DNA of 64,000 nucleotides from JAAYDI01 sp052034005 (GTDB lineage: Bacteria > Planctomycetota > Planctomycetia > Pirellulales > Pirellulaceae): assembly GCA_052034005.1 (NCBI GenBank), contig JBPOJB010000022.1, positions 44,355 to 108,354 of the forward strand, given 5' to 3'. Below, in pieces: positions 26,990 through 35,097 of this stretch. Below the pieces are notes generated by a model. That model was not told the origin of the DNA. It was given only the letters and a program-made list of their open reading frames with translations, and searched no databases. The stretch's first letter is position 1; each line of letters begins with the position of its first letter. Position numbers and translations under genes: made by a program.

Positions 26990-27135
26990 CCTGAAAAACT
27001 GCGCAAGATATGCCGATCCCGTCGAGTCGGACTGTCTGAGTCTTCCGAATGTTCCGAGAATGGCGGTTGTGCCGATAGGAGCGGAGACGCTGCTGTTTGC
27101 ATGCGCAGGCTGAGCCGTCGTGGAAAGGAGTCGCC

Positions 27136-28656
27136 GTGACTTTGCAGGTGCCATGCCCCCGATTGGCGCTTGCCGCCTTCGCAGCGGCGCTGCTCTCCGG
27201 GGCCGGCTGCACCGGTCTGCGCGACTATCTGCACAACGGCTTCCGCGTGGGGCCGGAATACGGTCGGCCGGCGGCTCCGGTCGCGGACCAGTGGATCGAC
27301 GCGGCGAGCCCGCGGCTGGACACGGGGCCGGCCGCCGATCGCCAATGGTGGGCGGTCTTTCAGGACCCGGTGCTCGATCAGCTGGTCGCATTGGCCTACC
27401 AGCAGAACATCACGCTGCGCGAGGCGGGGTACCGCATGCTGGAATCGCGCGAATTGCGGTCGGTGGTGGCGGGCGCGCTGTTCCCACAGACGCAGGACCT
27501 GTTCGGGGACTTCGGCCAGACGCAGCGCAGCGCGCGGACGGCCACGTTCCGACGTTCCAGCAGTTCCATCGACGTGGGCAACGTCGGCTTGCGGGACTAC
27601 AGCACATGGCGGCTGGGCACCAGCCTGGCGTGGGAGCTGGACTTCTGGGGCCGGTTCCGCCGCGCGATCGAAGCGGCCGATGCCCGGCTGGACGCCGCGA
27701 TCGAGAACTACGACGACGTGCTGGTGCTGTTGATTGCCGAGGTCGCGACGGCCTACGTGGACTACCGCACGGTCGATCAGCGTCTGGCGTTTGCGCGCGG
27801 CAACGCGGCCATGCAGGAAGAGAGCGCCCGCATTGCGGAGGCGCGTTTGAACGTGCTGGCCATCGACAGTGAAATCGACGCGCCGCAGGCCAAGTCGAAT
27901 TTGGCGCGGACGCGTGCAACGATGGAGGCCCTGGAAATCGCGCGCCGCCGTCACGTGAACCGGCTGTGCGTGCTGTTGGGCAGGCCGCCGCAGGACCTGG
28001 CGGAACTGCTGGACGAGACGAAGCCCGTACCTGTCGCCCCCGAGAGCGTCGCGGTCGGCGTGCCGGCGGAGCTGCTGCGGCGCCGGCCTGATGTGCGGCG
28101 CGCCGAACGGCTGGTCGCCGCCGCCAGCGCCGAGATCGGTGTTGCCCAAGCGAACCTCTACCCGCGGATCGCCATCAACGGGTCCATGGCCCTGGAGGCG
28201 GCGCAGTTCAGCAACCTGTGGAATGCCGACGCGTGGACGGGTACGATCGGACCCGGCTTCCGCTGGAACGTGTTGAACTACGGCCGCTTGCTCCACGGCG
28301 TCCGCGTGCAGGACGCTCGATTCCAGCAGCAGGTCGCGGCCTACCAGCAGGCGGTCCTGCGCGCCAACGAGGAGGCCGAGAACGCCATCGTGGCGTTCCT
28401 CAACTACCACGATCAGCTCGAACTGCTCGGCCAGAGCGTCCAGGAGGCCCAGGAGGCGGTGCGGGTGGCACAGGCCAAGTACCGTGCCGGCCGCATCGAC
28501 TTCAACCGCGTGTTCACCGTCGAGCAGTTGCTCATCACGCAGCAGGATCAGTTGGCCAGCGCGCAGGGCAACCTGGCCAACAGCCTGATCGAACTCTACC
28601 GGTCCCTGGGCGGCGGTTGGGAGATCCGGCTCGAGCCGCCCGCCGGCCCACAGTAA
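27136..28656 (+). CDS. outer-membrane efflux lipoprotein (TolC/NodT-like)
   Basis: A 506-residue outer-membrane channel of the RND system. A lipobox is visible (AALLSGAGC), followed by the family motif FRVGPEYGRPAAPVADQW and WWAVFQDPVLDQLVALAY. Long helical repeats (REAGYRMLESRELRSV, and the second half from GVAQANLYPRIAINGS) match the two OEP repeats. The GTG at 27136 was chosen because AAAGGAG lies 5 nt upstream. The gene follows the pump after 146 bp, so it may be in the same operon or have its own promoter. The family is clear, the substrate is not. Confidence 0.92.
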   Translation: MTLQVPCPRLALAAFAAALLSGAGCTGLRDYLHNGFRVGPEYGRPAAPVADQWIDAASPRLDTGPAADRQWWAVFQDPVLDQLVALAYQQNITLREAGYRMLESRELRSVVAGALFPQTQDLFGDFGQTQRSARTATFRRSSSSIDVGNVGLRDYSTWRLGTSLAWELDFWGRFRRAIEAADARLDAAIENYDDVLVLLIAEVATAYVDYRTVDQRLAFARGNAAMQEESARIAEARLNVLAIDSEIDAPQAKSNLARTRATMEALEIARRRHVNRLCVLLGRPPQDLAELLDETKPVPVAPESVAVGVPAELLRRRPDVRRAERLVAAASAEIGVAQANLYPRIAINGSMALEAAQFSNLWNADAWTGTIGPGFRWNVLNYGRLLHGVRVQDARFQQQVAAYQQAVLRANEEAENAIVAFLNYHDQLELLGQSVQEAQEAVRVAQAKYRAGRIDFNRVFTVEQLLITQQDQLASAQGNLANSLIELYRSLGGGWEIRLEPPAGPQ

Positions 28657-28685
28657 CACGCCGTGAACTCGGCCCGCCTCATCCT

Positions 28686-29882
28686 TCACTCGGGCGCGCC
28701 GAGAAACCCTTCGTGGAAAAACACGGGCTGGAACCCATGGTCCGTGACCCACCGGATCGTCGCATCCAGGCGCTGGGGATGGTCGGGAAGGTAGTTGCGG
28801 TAGAACGGCCAGAAATACTGTTCGTGCGTGAACAGGTCCATGATCTCGGCCGTGTTCGGGTCTTGGATCTGCGGTTCGAGTGTCGGGACGATCTGGTCGA
28901 TCGGCACGTTATTGCAGACGATATCGACGCGCGAGAAGACGATGCCGCTGGCGAAGTCCATCCAGGTGTCATGGCACGACAGGTACTCGGACACCTCGTC
29001 GTCGAACCGGTAGTTGACGTCGAAGACCCCGTTCCACTTGACGAAGTAGCCGCTCAGCGCGCGGACCCCGCGGTCGTACAGCGGCTTGAGCGCCGATTGG
29101 CGCGTCATGCCCCAATGGATGACGGTCGGCGGCGCGTACGCTTCGGGGCCGGCGAAACGCAGTATCTGCTCGGCGACCTGGTCCAGGTCGGCCAGCAGTT
29201 TCTCCGGCTCGGCATCCTGGTAGGGACGGTCGGGCAAGTCCGCGTGGGCGTGGAAGGCCAGCTTGAGCCAGCCGGACAGGTCGCGCCACTGGCTCCGATA
29301 CCGATCGGGAAACTGGGGCAGGCTGAAGTCGTCACCCGTCGTGTAGTAGATATTGACCGTGAATTTGACGCCGTACCGGGTGTGCAGGTCCTGCAGCATC
29401 TTCAGGTACCAGCAGTCCAGCAGCGATCGGTAGTCGTGCTGGGCGATATCGCGCAGAAAGAAGCTGTTGTCGTCGATCGAGAACCGATAGCGGGGCATCG
29501 ATCGGCGGTCCCACCGGACCTTGGCGCGCGCTTCGCTCCGACCGGCCGGGCCCTCGGCCACCGCCACGATTTCCGAGACGGTGTCGCGGAGCACGACGTC
29601 GGCCTGGAAACGATCCTGCTCCCGCTGCGCCGGCCGGCCATTGACCGTCACCCGGTCATCCCGCGGCGCGGTCCCCGATACCCGGATCTTCAGGCCCCGG
29701 TCGACCGCCTCGCCGTGCCGGTGGTTGAGCACCGCCCCGGAAAACGGCTCGGCGATCCGCACCGTGTCGGCGGCCGCAGTGCTGGCGGCGGCGCTGGTGG
29801 TGGCGGCGGCAGTTGCGCAACACGACAGGCCGCCTCCCATCACGGCGGCCGTGGAGCGGAGAAAGGTGCGACGATCAATCAT
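28686..29882 (-). CDS. exported protein, probably Tat-dependent, deacetylase-like (uncertain)
   Basis: A 398-residue protein with a twin-arginine type leader, IDRRTFLRSTAAVMGGG, so it is probably exported folded. The ATG at 29882 has GGAGG 7 nt upstream; an earlier start 8 codons away has no site. After an Ig-like region (about residues 55-115, with VNGRP) comes a domain reading RYRFSIDDNSFFLRDIAQHDY, FTVNIYYTTGDDFSLPQF, LKLAFHAHADLPDRPY and HWGMTRQSALKPLYDRGVRA. The acidic SIDDN and the HAHAD block recall polysaccharide-deacetylase-like barrels, but standard motifs are not matched. Its neighbour is also a Tat-type aldo/keto reductase, so both may act on sugars outside the cytoplasm (inference). 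Confidence 0.55.
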   Translation of the reverse strand: MIDRRTFLRSTAAVMGGGLSCCATAAATTSAAASTAAADTVRIAEPFSGAVLNHRHGEAVDRGLKIRVSGTAPRDDRVTVNGRPAQREQDRFQADVVLRDTVSEIVAVAEGPAGRSEARAKVRWDRRSMPRYRFSIDDNSFFLRDIAQHDYRSLLDCWYLKMLQDLHTRYGVKFTVNIYYTTGDDFSLPQFPDRYRSQWRDLSGWLKLAFHAHADLPDRPYQDAEPEKLLADLDQVAEQILRFAGPEAYAPPTVIHWGMTRQSALKPLYDRGVRALSGYFVKWNGVFDVNYRFDDEVSEYLSCHDTWMDFASGIVFSRVDIVCNNVPIDQIVPTLEPQIQDPNTAEIMDLFTHEQYFWPFYRNYLPDHPQRLDATIRWVTDHGFQPVFFHEGFLGAPE

Positions 29883-29948
29883 GGATGGTCCTCCGTCAGC
29901 CGCCATCCGGGCCGGCCGGCGACGGGCGGCCTGCGGTGCGCCCGATCC

Positions 29949-30902
29949 TCACGCGGCCGCCAGCGCGTGGTCGATACGTTGGATGGCTTCGTCAATCTCT
30001 TCCCGGCTCTTGAACCCGATGACCACCGCGTTGATCTCGGCGCGGGCCATGACGAACCGGGCGGCTTTCTCGCGGTCCTCGGCGTGGACGAATTCGCCGT
30101 CGCCGATGAGTTTCATGCCGATCACGCCACGGCCCTTCGCCTGCATGACCTGCAGTTGCTCGATCACGGGCGCAATATCGTCGCCCGACTTGTTCCAGGT
30201 CTCCTCCGGGCCGTCGACATGTCGGGCTTGAGGGTTGACGCGTACCAGGTGCACCTCCGGCCAGTCCGAACTGGCGGCTGTGCGCAGGGCGGGCAGGCTG
30301 TGGCAGGACACGCCCTTGGCCCGAATCCACTGCCGGGCCTTGGCGTCCTCGAAACCGTCCATGACCCGCTTCATCTCGTCCGTCCAGCCGCCTTTGACCA
30401 TGCAGTGGATCAGCATGCTGTCGATGTAGTCCGTCTGGAACACCTGGCGATGGTGGTCGATTGCTTTGAGCACGTCTTCCGGCTGACCCGGGATCTTCGA
30501 CTGCAGGAACAGCTTCTCGCGGGGGAGCCCCTTGATGGCGTCGCCGATCCACTCGAAGGTCGCGTAGCTCTGAGCGCAGTCGATATAGGTGATGCCGCGA
30601 TCGAATGCGTAGTGAATCAGGTCGTTGAACGCCTTCTGGCCCAGCGCCTTCTGCACGTTGCCGCTGTTGCTGCCGGCACCGAACCCGAGCCGGCTCAGCT
30701 GGATGCCCGTGCGGCCCAGCGTCACCTGATCCACGGCGGTCCGAACCGGCGGCGGCGGCGGCGCGGCGCGCAATCGAGGCGCGAGGCATGTCGCGCCAGC
30801 GAGGGCGACGGTGTGCTGCAAGAATGCGCGGCGGGGCATCCGCTCCGACCGATGCTCGTTGCCGTGTCGTTCCCGGGACATCACGTGCGGGTGTGTGTGC
30901 AT
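29949..30902 (-). CDS. aldo/keto reductase with Tat-type leader
   Basis: A 317-residue NAD(P)H-dependent oxidoreductase. Catalytic tetrad elements are visible: Asp and Tyr in YIDCAQSYATFEWIG, Lys in LFLQSKIPG and His in SMLIHCM. The N-terminus RMPRRAFLQHTVALAGATCLA resembles a Tat signal, which would make it an exported reductase, as in several planctomycete oxidoreductase paralogues. Start is uncertain among Met1 (30902), Met8 and Met22; a TATAAT lies 34 bp upstream of 30902. It follows 42 bp upstream of the deacetylase-like gene on the same strand. The substrate is unknown. Confidence 0.85.
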   Translation of the reverse strand: MHTHPHVMSRERHGNEHRSERMPRRAFLQHTVALAGATCLAPRLRAAPPPPPVRTAVDQVTLGRTGIQLSRLGFGAGSNSGNVQKALGQKAFNDLIHYAFDRGITYIDCAQSYATFEWIGDAIKGLPREKLFLQSKIPGQPEDVLKAIDHHRQVFQTDYIDSMLIHCMVKGGWTDEMKRVMDGFEDAKARQWIRAKGVSCHSLPALRTAASSDWPEVHLVRVNPQARHVDGPEETWNKSGDDIAPVIEQLQVMQAKGRGVIGMKLIGDGEFVHAEDREKAARFVMARAEINAVVIGFKSREEIDEAIQRIDHALAAA

Positions 30903-30936
30903 GGCTCATGCTCCAGAGTACAATGTGGACGCTCGC

Positions 30937-30965
30937 ATTATAGCGGACCGAGTACCCGGTTAGAA
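30937..30965 (-). promoter_or_regulatory. candidate sigma-70 promoter for the aldo/keto reductase
   Basis: A consensus TATAAT hexamer (30937-30942 on the minus strand) lies 34 bp upstream of the reductase start; the -35 region (TTCTAA at 17-nt spacing) is weak. It lies in the divergent region between the reductase and trkA. A TATGAT on the plus strand at 31008-31013 could serve trkA, but its -35 is poor. Confidence 0.4.
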
Positions 30966-31073
30966 TCATGGCGGAGACGCACGATGCCGTCATTCCGCGG
31001 GCCGTGATATGATATGGGGCAGCGTCGATGGAGTGCCGCGCGGCAATAGCGGCCAGGTGACAGGATCCAAGCC

Positions 31074-32417
31074 ATGAAAGTGATGGTAGTGGGTGCCGGC
31101 GAAGTCGGCTTTCACATCGCGGATCTCCTCTGCCGGGAGCATCATGAGGTCACGGTTATCGAGAAGGACCGGCAGTATGCGGCTCAGCTGCGCAGCCGGC
31201 TGAACGCATTCGTCGTGGAGGGCAGCGGCGCCAGCACGGAGGTGCTGGAGGAGGCCCGGGTGGCCGACATGGACCTGTTTGTCGCGGTCACCGACCTGGA
31301 CGAAGTGAACCTCGTCGCCTGCCTGCTGGCCCACGACCAGGGCGTGCCGCAGATCATCGCGCGGATCAAGTCGCAGGAGTACACCAAGGCGGACTGGAGC
31401 CACAACGCGGCGCGGCTGGGGATCAAGCTGATCATCAATCCGCAGACGGTCGTGGCGGAGGAGATCTGCCGGTCGATCTCGTATACGGAGGCGAGCGAGG
31501 TCGCGGAGTTTGCCCACGGTCGCGTGGTGTTCCTGGGGTACCCGATCAGCGCCCAGAGCCCGCTGGCCGGCGTCTCGATGCGCACGCTGGGCGAGATCCG
31601 CGGCCTGTACCGGATGGTCGTCACCGCGATCAGCCGGGCGGGGCGGACGATCACGCCGCACGGCGATGACGAAGTGCAGCCGGGCGACACGTTCTACTTC
31701 GTGTGCACCAAGCGGGACCTGGCCGCCGTCACCACGCTGTTCGGCTTCGAGGAACGCCAGACGAAGAGCATTTTCGTCCTGGGCGGCGGCCGGATCGGCT
31801 CGGAGGTTGCCGCGCGGCTGGCCAAGCAGAAGTACCGGGTGAAGATCGTGGAGCGCGACCCGGCGGATTGTGAAGTCCTGGCCGCGACCCTGGAGGGCGT
31901 CCAGGTGTTGAACACCAAGGGGACGGACTTCGACACGCTCAAGAACGAAGGGCTGGAGCGTGCCGACGTGTTCATTGCCGTCACCGAGGACGACGAATCG
32001 AACATCCTGTGCTCGTTGCTGGCCAAGCGGCACGGGGTCCGGCGCGCGATCGCGTTGGTGGATCGGCACGAGCTGCTGGGCCTCGCGTCGACCCTCGGGG
32101 TCGATGTGTGTGTCAGCCCGCGACTGGCCACGGCCAGCGCGATCCTGCGGTATGTGTGGCAGGCGGAAGTGGTGAGCATGGCGATGGTCGAGCAGTGCAA
32201 CTCGGAAGTCATCGAGTTCTCCCTGCCGGCGGACAGCCCGATTCTGCACCAGCCGCTCAAGACGCTGGACATCCCGGCCGGATGTGTCGTCGGCGCGATC
32301 GTGCGCGGCGACGATGCCATCGTGCCGTTTGGAGAGGACCATTTCGAGGCCGGCGATCACGTGGTCGTGTTCAGTCTGCCGGAGGTGGCCTCGGAAGTCG
32401 TGAAGTTCTTCTCGTAG
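31074..32417 (+). CDS. trkA: Trk potassium uptake regulator TrkA
   Basis: A 447-residue cytoplasmic protein that binds NAD(H) or nucleotide and gates the TrkH channel. Two RCK-N Rossmann domains are present, each with a GxGxxG motif (MKVMVVGAGEVGFHIADLL and SIFVLGGGRIGSEVAARLA), each followed by a TrkA-C domain. The 447-residue length is normal for a two-lobe TrkA. It lies 8 bp upstream of the TrkH gene and is expected to be co-transcribed with it. Confidence 0.95.
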   Translation: MKVMVVGAGEVGFHIADLLCREHHEVTVIEKDRQYAAQLRSRLNAFVVEGSGASTEVLEEARVADMDLFVAVTDLDEVNLVACLLAHDQGVPQIIARIKSQEYTKADWSHNAARLGIKLIINPQTVVAEEICRSISYTEASEVAEFAHGRVVFLGYPISAQSPLAGVSMRTLGEIRGLYRMVVTAISRAGRTITPHGDDEVQPGDTFYFVCTKRDLAAVTTLFGFEERQTKSIFVLGGGRIGSEVAARLAKQKYRVKIVERDPADCEVLAATLEGVQVLNTKGTDFDTLKNEGLERADVFIAVTEDDESNILCSLLAKRHGVRRAIALVDRHELLGLASTLGVDVCVSPRLATASAILRYVWQAEVVSMAMVEQCNSEVIEFSLPADSPILHQPLKTLDIPAGCVVGAIVRGDDAIVPFGEDHFEAGDHVVVFSLPEVASEVVKFFS

Positions 32418-32425
32418 ATGGCGCT

Positions 32426-33916
32426 ATGAACATACGCTTGACGCTGCGTGTCCAAGGCGGGCTGCTGATGTTCCTGGCCGCCATGCTCCTCACGCCGGTG
32501 CCGTTCTCACTGGCCCATCCCCGCCCGGGCACCTGGCACGACGGGGCGCTTGGGGCATTCCTCTCCTCGTCGCTGCTCGCCCTGGCGGTCGGCGCGGCCC
32601 TGCACCGTTTCTGCCGGGCGGAGGGCGAGATGACCTACCGGGAGGGCTTCGCGATCGTCACCTGCGGCTGGATCTTCTTCGCGCTGTTCGGCGGATTGCC
32701 GTACATGCTGGCGGACATCGACGGCATCCGGCATGTGGCCGATGCGTTTTTCGAGGCGATGTCGGGTTTCAGCACGACCGGCGCGACGGTGATCAGCGAC
32801 TTGGAGCGGACGCCGCAGAGCATCCTGTTCTGGCGCGCCATGACCCAGTGGCTGGGCGGCATGGGGATCATCGTGCTGAGCCTGGCGATCCTGCCGTTCC
32901 TGCGCGTGGGCGGCATGCAGTTGTTCGAGGCGGAATCGCCCGGTCCGACCAAGGACCGCTTGAGCCCGCGCATCCAGGACACGGCCAAGGTGCTGTGGGG
33001 CGTGTATGCCACCATGACGCTGGTCCAGATTGTGCTCTTATGGGCCGGCGGGATGAGCCTTTTCGAGTCGGTGTGCCACGCGTTTGCCACCATGGCCACC
33101 GGCGGCTTCTCGACGCGCAACGCCAGCGTCGGCGCGTTCGGCAGCTACATCCATGTGGTGACCGGCGTGTTCATGGTGCTGGCCGGCGTCGGCTTCTCGC
33201 TGCACTTCCATGCGTTCCGAGGCGACCTGAAACGGTATTGGCGGAGCGAAGAATTCCGGTTCTACCTGGCCATCATCGCGGGCGCGACCGCCGTCGTCGC
33301 GACGCTCATCCTGGCGCGGCCCGACATCCCCGGCCACCCGCTGATCAAGGTGCGCGACGCGGCCTTCCAGACGATCTCGCTCATGACCACGACCGGGTTC
33401 GTGACGGCCGATTTCGAGAAGTGGCCGGCCCTGGCCCAGTACATCCTGATGATGCTGATGTTCGTCGGAGGGTGTGCCGGATCGACCGGCGGCAGCATCA
33501 AGGTCATTCGCATCCTGCTGCTGAGCAAGCACGCGATCTTGCAGATCTCCCGGCTGATCCACCCCCGCGAAGTGCGCAGCCTCAAGCTGGACCACCAGCC
33601 CGTGTCGCGGGAAGTGATCCAGAGCGTGTTGGGGTTCTTCGCGCTGTTCATCGCCATCTTCGTGCTGGGCTCGGGCCTGATGGCCGGCCTCCTGCCGCCC
33701 CAGCCCGACGGCACCGCCGATTTGACCACCGCCTGGACATCGGTCGCCTCCGCGCTGGGCAACGTCGGGCCGGGCTTGGGCACGGTTGGGCCCACCGATA
33801 CGTACACGCACCTGCCCGCCGCCGGCAAGTTCCTGCTGGCCCTCTGCATGCTCGTGGGACGTCTGGAAGTGTTCACCGTGCTGGTGCTGTTCTTCCCCTC
33901 CTTCTGGAAGAAATAA
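32426..33916 (+). CDS. trkH: Trk potassium transporter TrkH, membrane subunit
   Basis: A 496-residue polytopic membrane protein. The four pore loops with selectivity-type motifs can be seen: MSGFSTTGAT, FATMATGGFSTRNAS, LMTTTGFVTADF and ASALGNVGPGLGTVG. These form the K+ (or Na+/K+) filter in the TrkH/KtrB superfamily. The conserved GGCAGSTGGSIKV block is present. Start ATG 32426, 8 bp after trkA; the frame is open upstream but only this start gives the normal N-terminal helix. With TrkA it forms a complete Trk uptake system. Confidence 0.95.
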   Translation: MNIRLTLRVQGGLLMFLAAMLLTPVPFSLAHPRPGTWHDGALGAFLSSSLLALAVGAALHRFCRAEGEMTYREGFAIVTCGWIFFALFGGLPYMLADIDGIRHVADAFFEAMSGFSTTGATVISDLERTPQSILFWRAMTQWLGGMGIIVLSLAILPFLRVGGMQLFEAESPGPTKDRLSPRIQDTAKVLWGVYATMTLVQIVLLWAGGMSLFESVCHAFATMATGGFSTRNASVGAFGSYIHVVTGVFMVLAGVGFSLHFHAFRGDLKRYWRSEEFRFYLAIIAGATAVVATLILARPDIPGHPLIKVRDAAFQTISLMTTTGFVTADFEKWPALAQYILMMLMFVGGCAGSTGGSIKVIRILLLSKHAILQISRLIHPREVRSLKLDHQPVSREVIQSVLGFFALFIAIFVLGSGLMAGLLPPQPDGTADLTTAWTSVASALGNVGPGLGTVGPTDTYTHLPAAGKFLLALCMLVGRLEVFTVLVLFFPSFWKK

Positions 33917-34291
33917 CCCCGGGACCGGCGCCCCATCGCGCGCCGCCGGCCGTCCGGCACGCCGGCTCGGCCTGTTGCGTCTGCACGACAGACACCCTGC
34001 CGGGCGTGTTGCCTTTCGGCCACATGCGCGAGGGTGTGGGCGCCGCCCCGGTGACCGACCGTCGACGGTCCAAACCGATGGGCTCCTTGCGCTTAGGTCG
34101 TCCACGCCGGCAGCGCGGCGAGCCATTGTCGCGCGGCGGCACCCGCTTTGCGTGGCGCTGTCCACCGACAGGTCACTTCCTCCTGTCGGCGAACGGCCCT
34201 GCCGCGACTTTTCGGCTCCCCCGACCCCGGCAGTCGATCGGTTCGCCACTTCCCGTCACGAGCGCGTTGGTTTCCCGAAGAAGGGCTGGTC
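33917..34291. other. 375-bp intergenic region with palindrome and hairpin
   Basis: No gene is supported. It holds a perfect 14-bp palindrome GACCGTCGACGGTC at 34057-34070, and an 8-bp inverted repeat CCGACAGG / CCTGTCGG with a 9-nt loop at 34165-34189. The first could be an operator for the downstream unknown gene, the second an RNA structure in its leader. A GC-rich stem GCCGGCCGTCCGGCACGCCGGC-like stretch after trkH (about 33947) may help termination. Confidence 0.35.
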
Positions 34292-35086
34292 ATGCACGTG
34301 CGCGAGCTGGTCGAACTGGGGGCGCTGGTGGCGGCGCGCGGGCTGGAGTACATCCGCGACCCCGACCTGCTCACCCAACGGCACGCACAGCAGTACTGGG
34401 TGGCCTCGCGCTGCCGACAGGATCGCTGGGCGCGTGCCATCCGATCCCACGGCCTCCGGACGCCGGCCGCCGCCGGCGCGGACTGGCCTGCGATGCGGGG
34501 CGTGATCCAGGAGGTGCTCGCGAGCGAACTGCTGACGCGCACCTGGGGCGCCGTGGCCTGCTGCCACGACCGCCTGCATCGCTGCGGGTTCTTCGAGCCG
34601 ATCGCGCTCAGCATCCTGGCCGGCCACCGGGAGTCGCGGCATCGGGCGCTGCAGCTGGTCGTCAGCGGCCGTGGATTCGCCCTGCAAGAAGGGATCCAGC
34701 TCAATCGCCTGCGCCGGCAGACTGAGCGCTGGACCGATATGCTGTTGGGCTACCTCGCCGGCCAACACGAGGTTGGCGAGTTCGCGTTCAGCGTCCAGCG
34801 CGCGCGGGATTTCGCCGCGGATCTGCGGGACGAACGGCACGCCGCGCCGAACGACCAACCCTGGCGGCTGGCCGTCATGTCGCTGCGCGCGGCGTTCTCC
34901 GGCGACCGCGCGGGCGCGAGCCCCAACGGCGATCTCAACCGGCGCATCGCCGCCAGCATCCTGGCCTGCTTCCACAACGAGCTGTTCGACTCGGTCGGCA
35001 TGCTGCAGTCCCCCTGGACGCTGCGGGTCAGCCAGATCGCCGACGACACGGCCGACCTGGTGGATGACCTGCTGTACGTGGAGTGA
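34292..35086 (+). CDS. helical protein of unknown function
   Basis: A 264-residue soluble, probably all-helical protein that I do not recognise. ATG 34292 is preceded by AAGGG with about 7-nt spacing; the frame is open upstream but codon use there is not convincing. Noticeable blocks are RCRQDRWARAIRSHG, a Cys/His stretch VACCHDRLHRCGFFEP, AGHRESRHRALQLVVSGRGF and an acidic C-terminus ADDTADLVDDLLYVE. The Cys/His stretch might bind a metal, but this is only a possibility. It stands alone between the trk genes and a convergent transporter gene. Confidence 0.6.
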   Translation: MHVRELVELGALVAARGLEYIRDPDLLTQRHAQQYWVASRCRQDRWARAIRSHGLRTPAAAGADWPAMRGVIQEVLASELLTRTWGAVACCHDRLHRCGFFEPIALSILAGHRESRHRALQLVVSGRGFALQEGIQLNRLRRQTERWTDMLLGYLAGQHEVGEFAFSVQRARDFAADLRDERHAAPNDQPWRLAVMSLRAAFSGDRAGASPNGDLNRRIAASILACFHNELFDSVGMLQSPWTLRVSQIADDTADLVDDLLYVE

Positions 35087-35097
35087 GCTGTCACTCC
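35080..35097. terminator. hairpin spanning two convergent stop codons
   Basis: GGAGTGA-GCTG-TCACTCC is a perfect 7-bp stem with a 4-nt loop. The TGA of the plus-strand gene and the TGA of the minus-strand transporter both lie within the stem arms. No T-tract follows on either side, so termination would be weak or structure-dependent. Confidence 0.35.
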
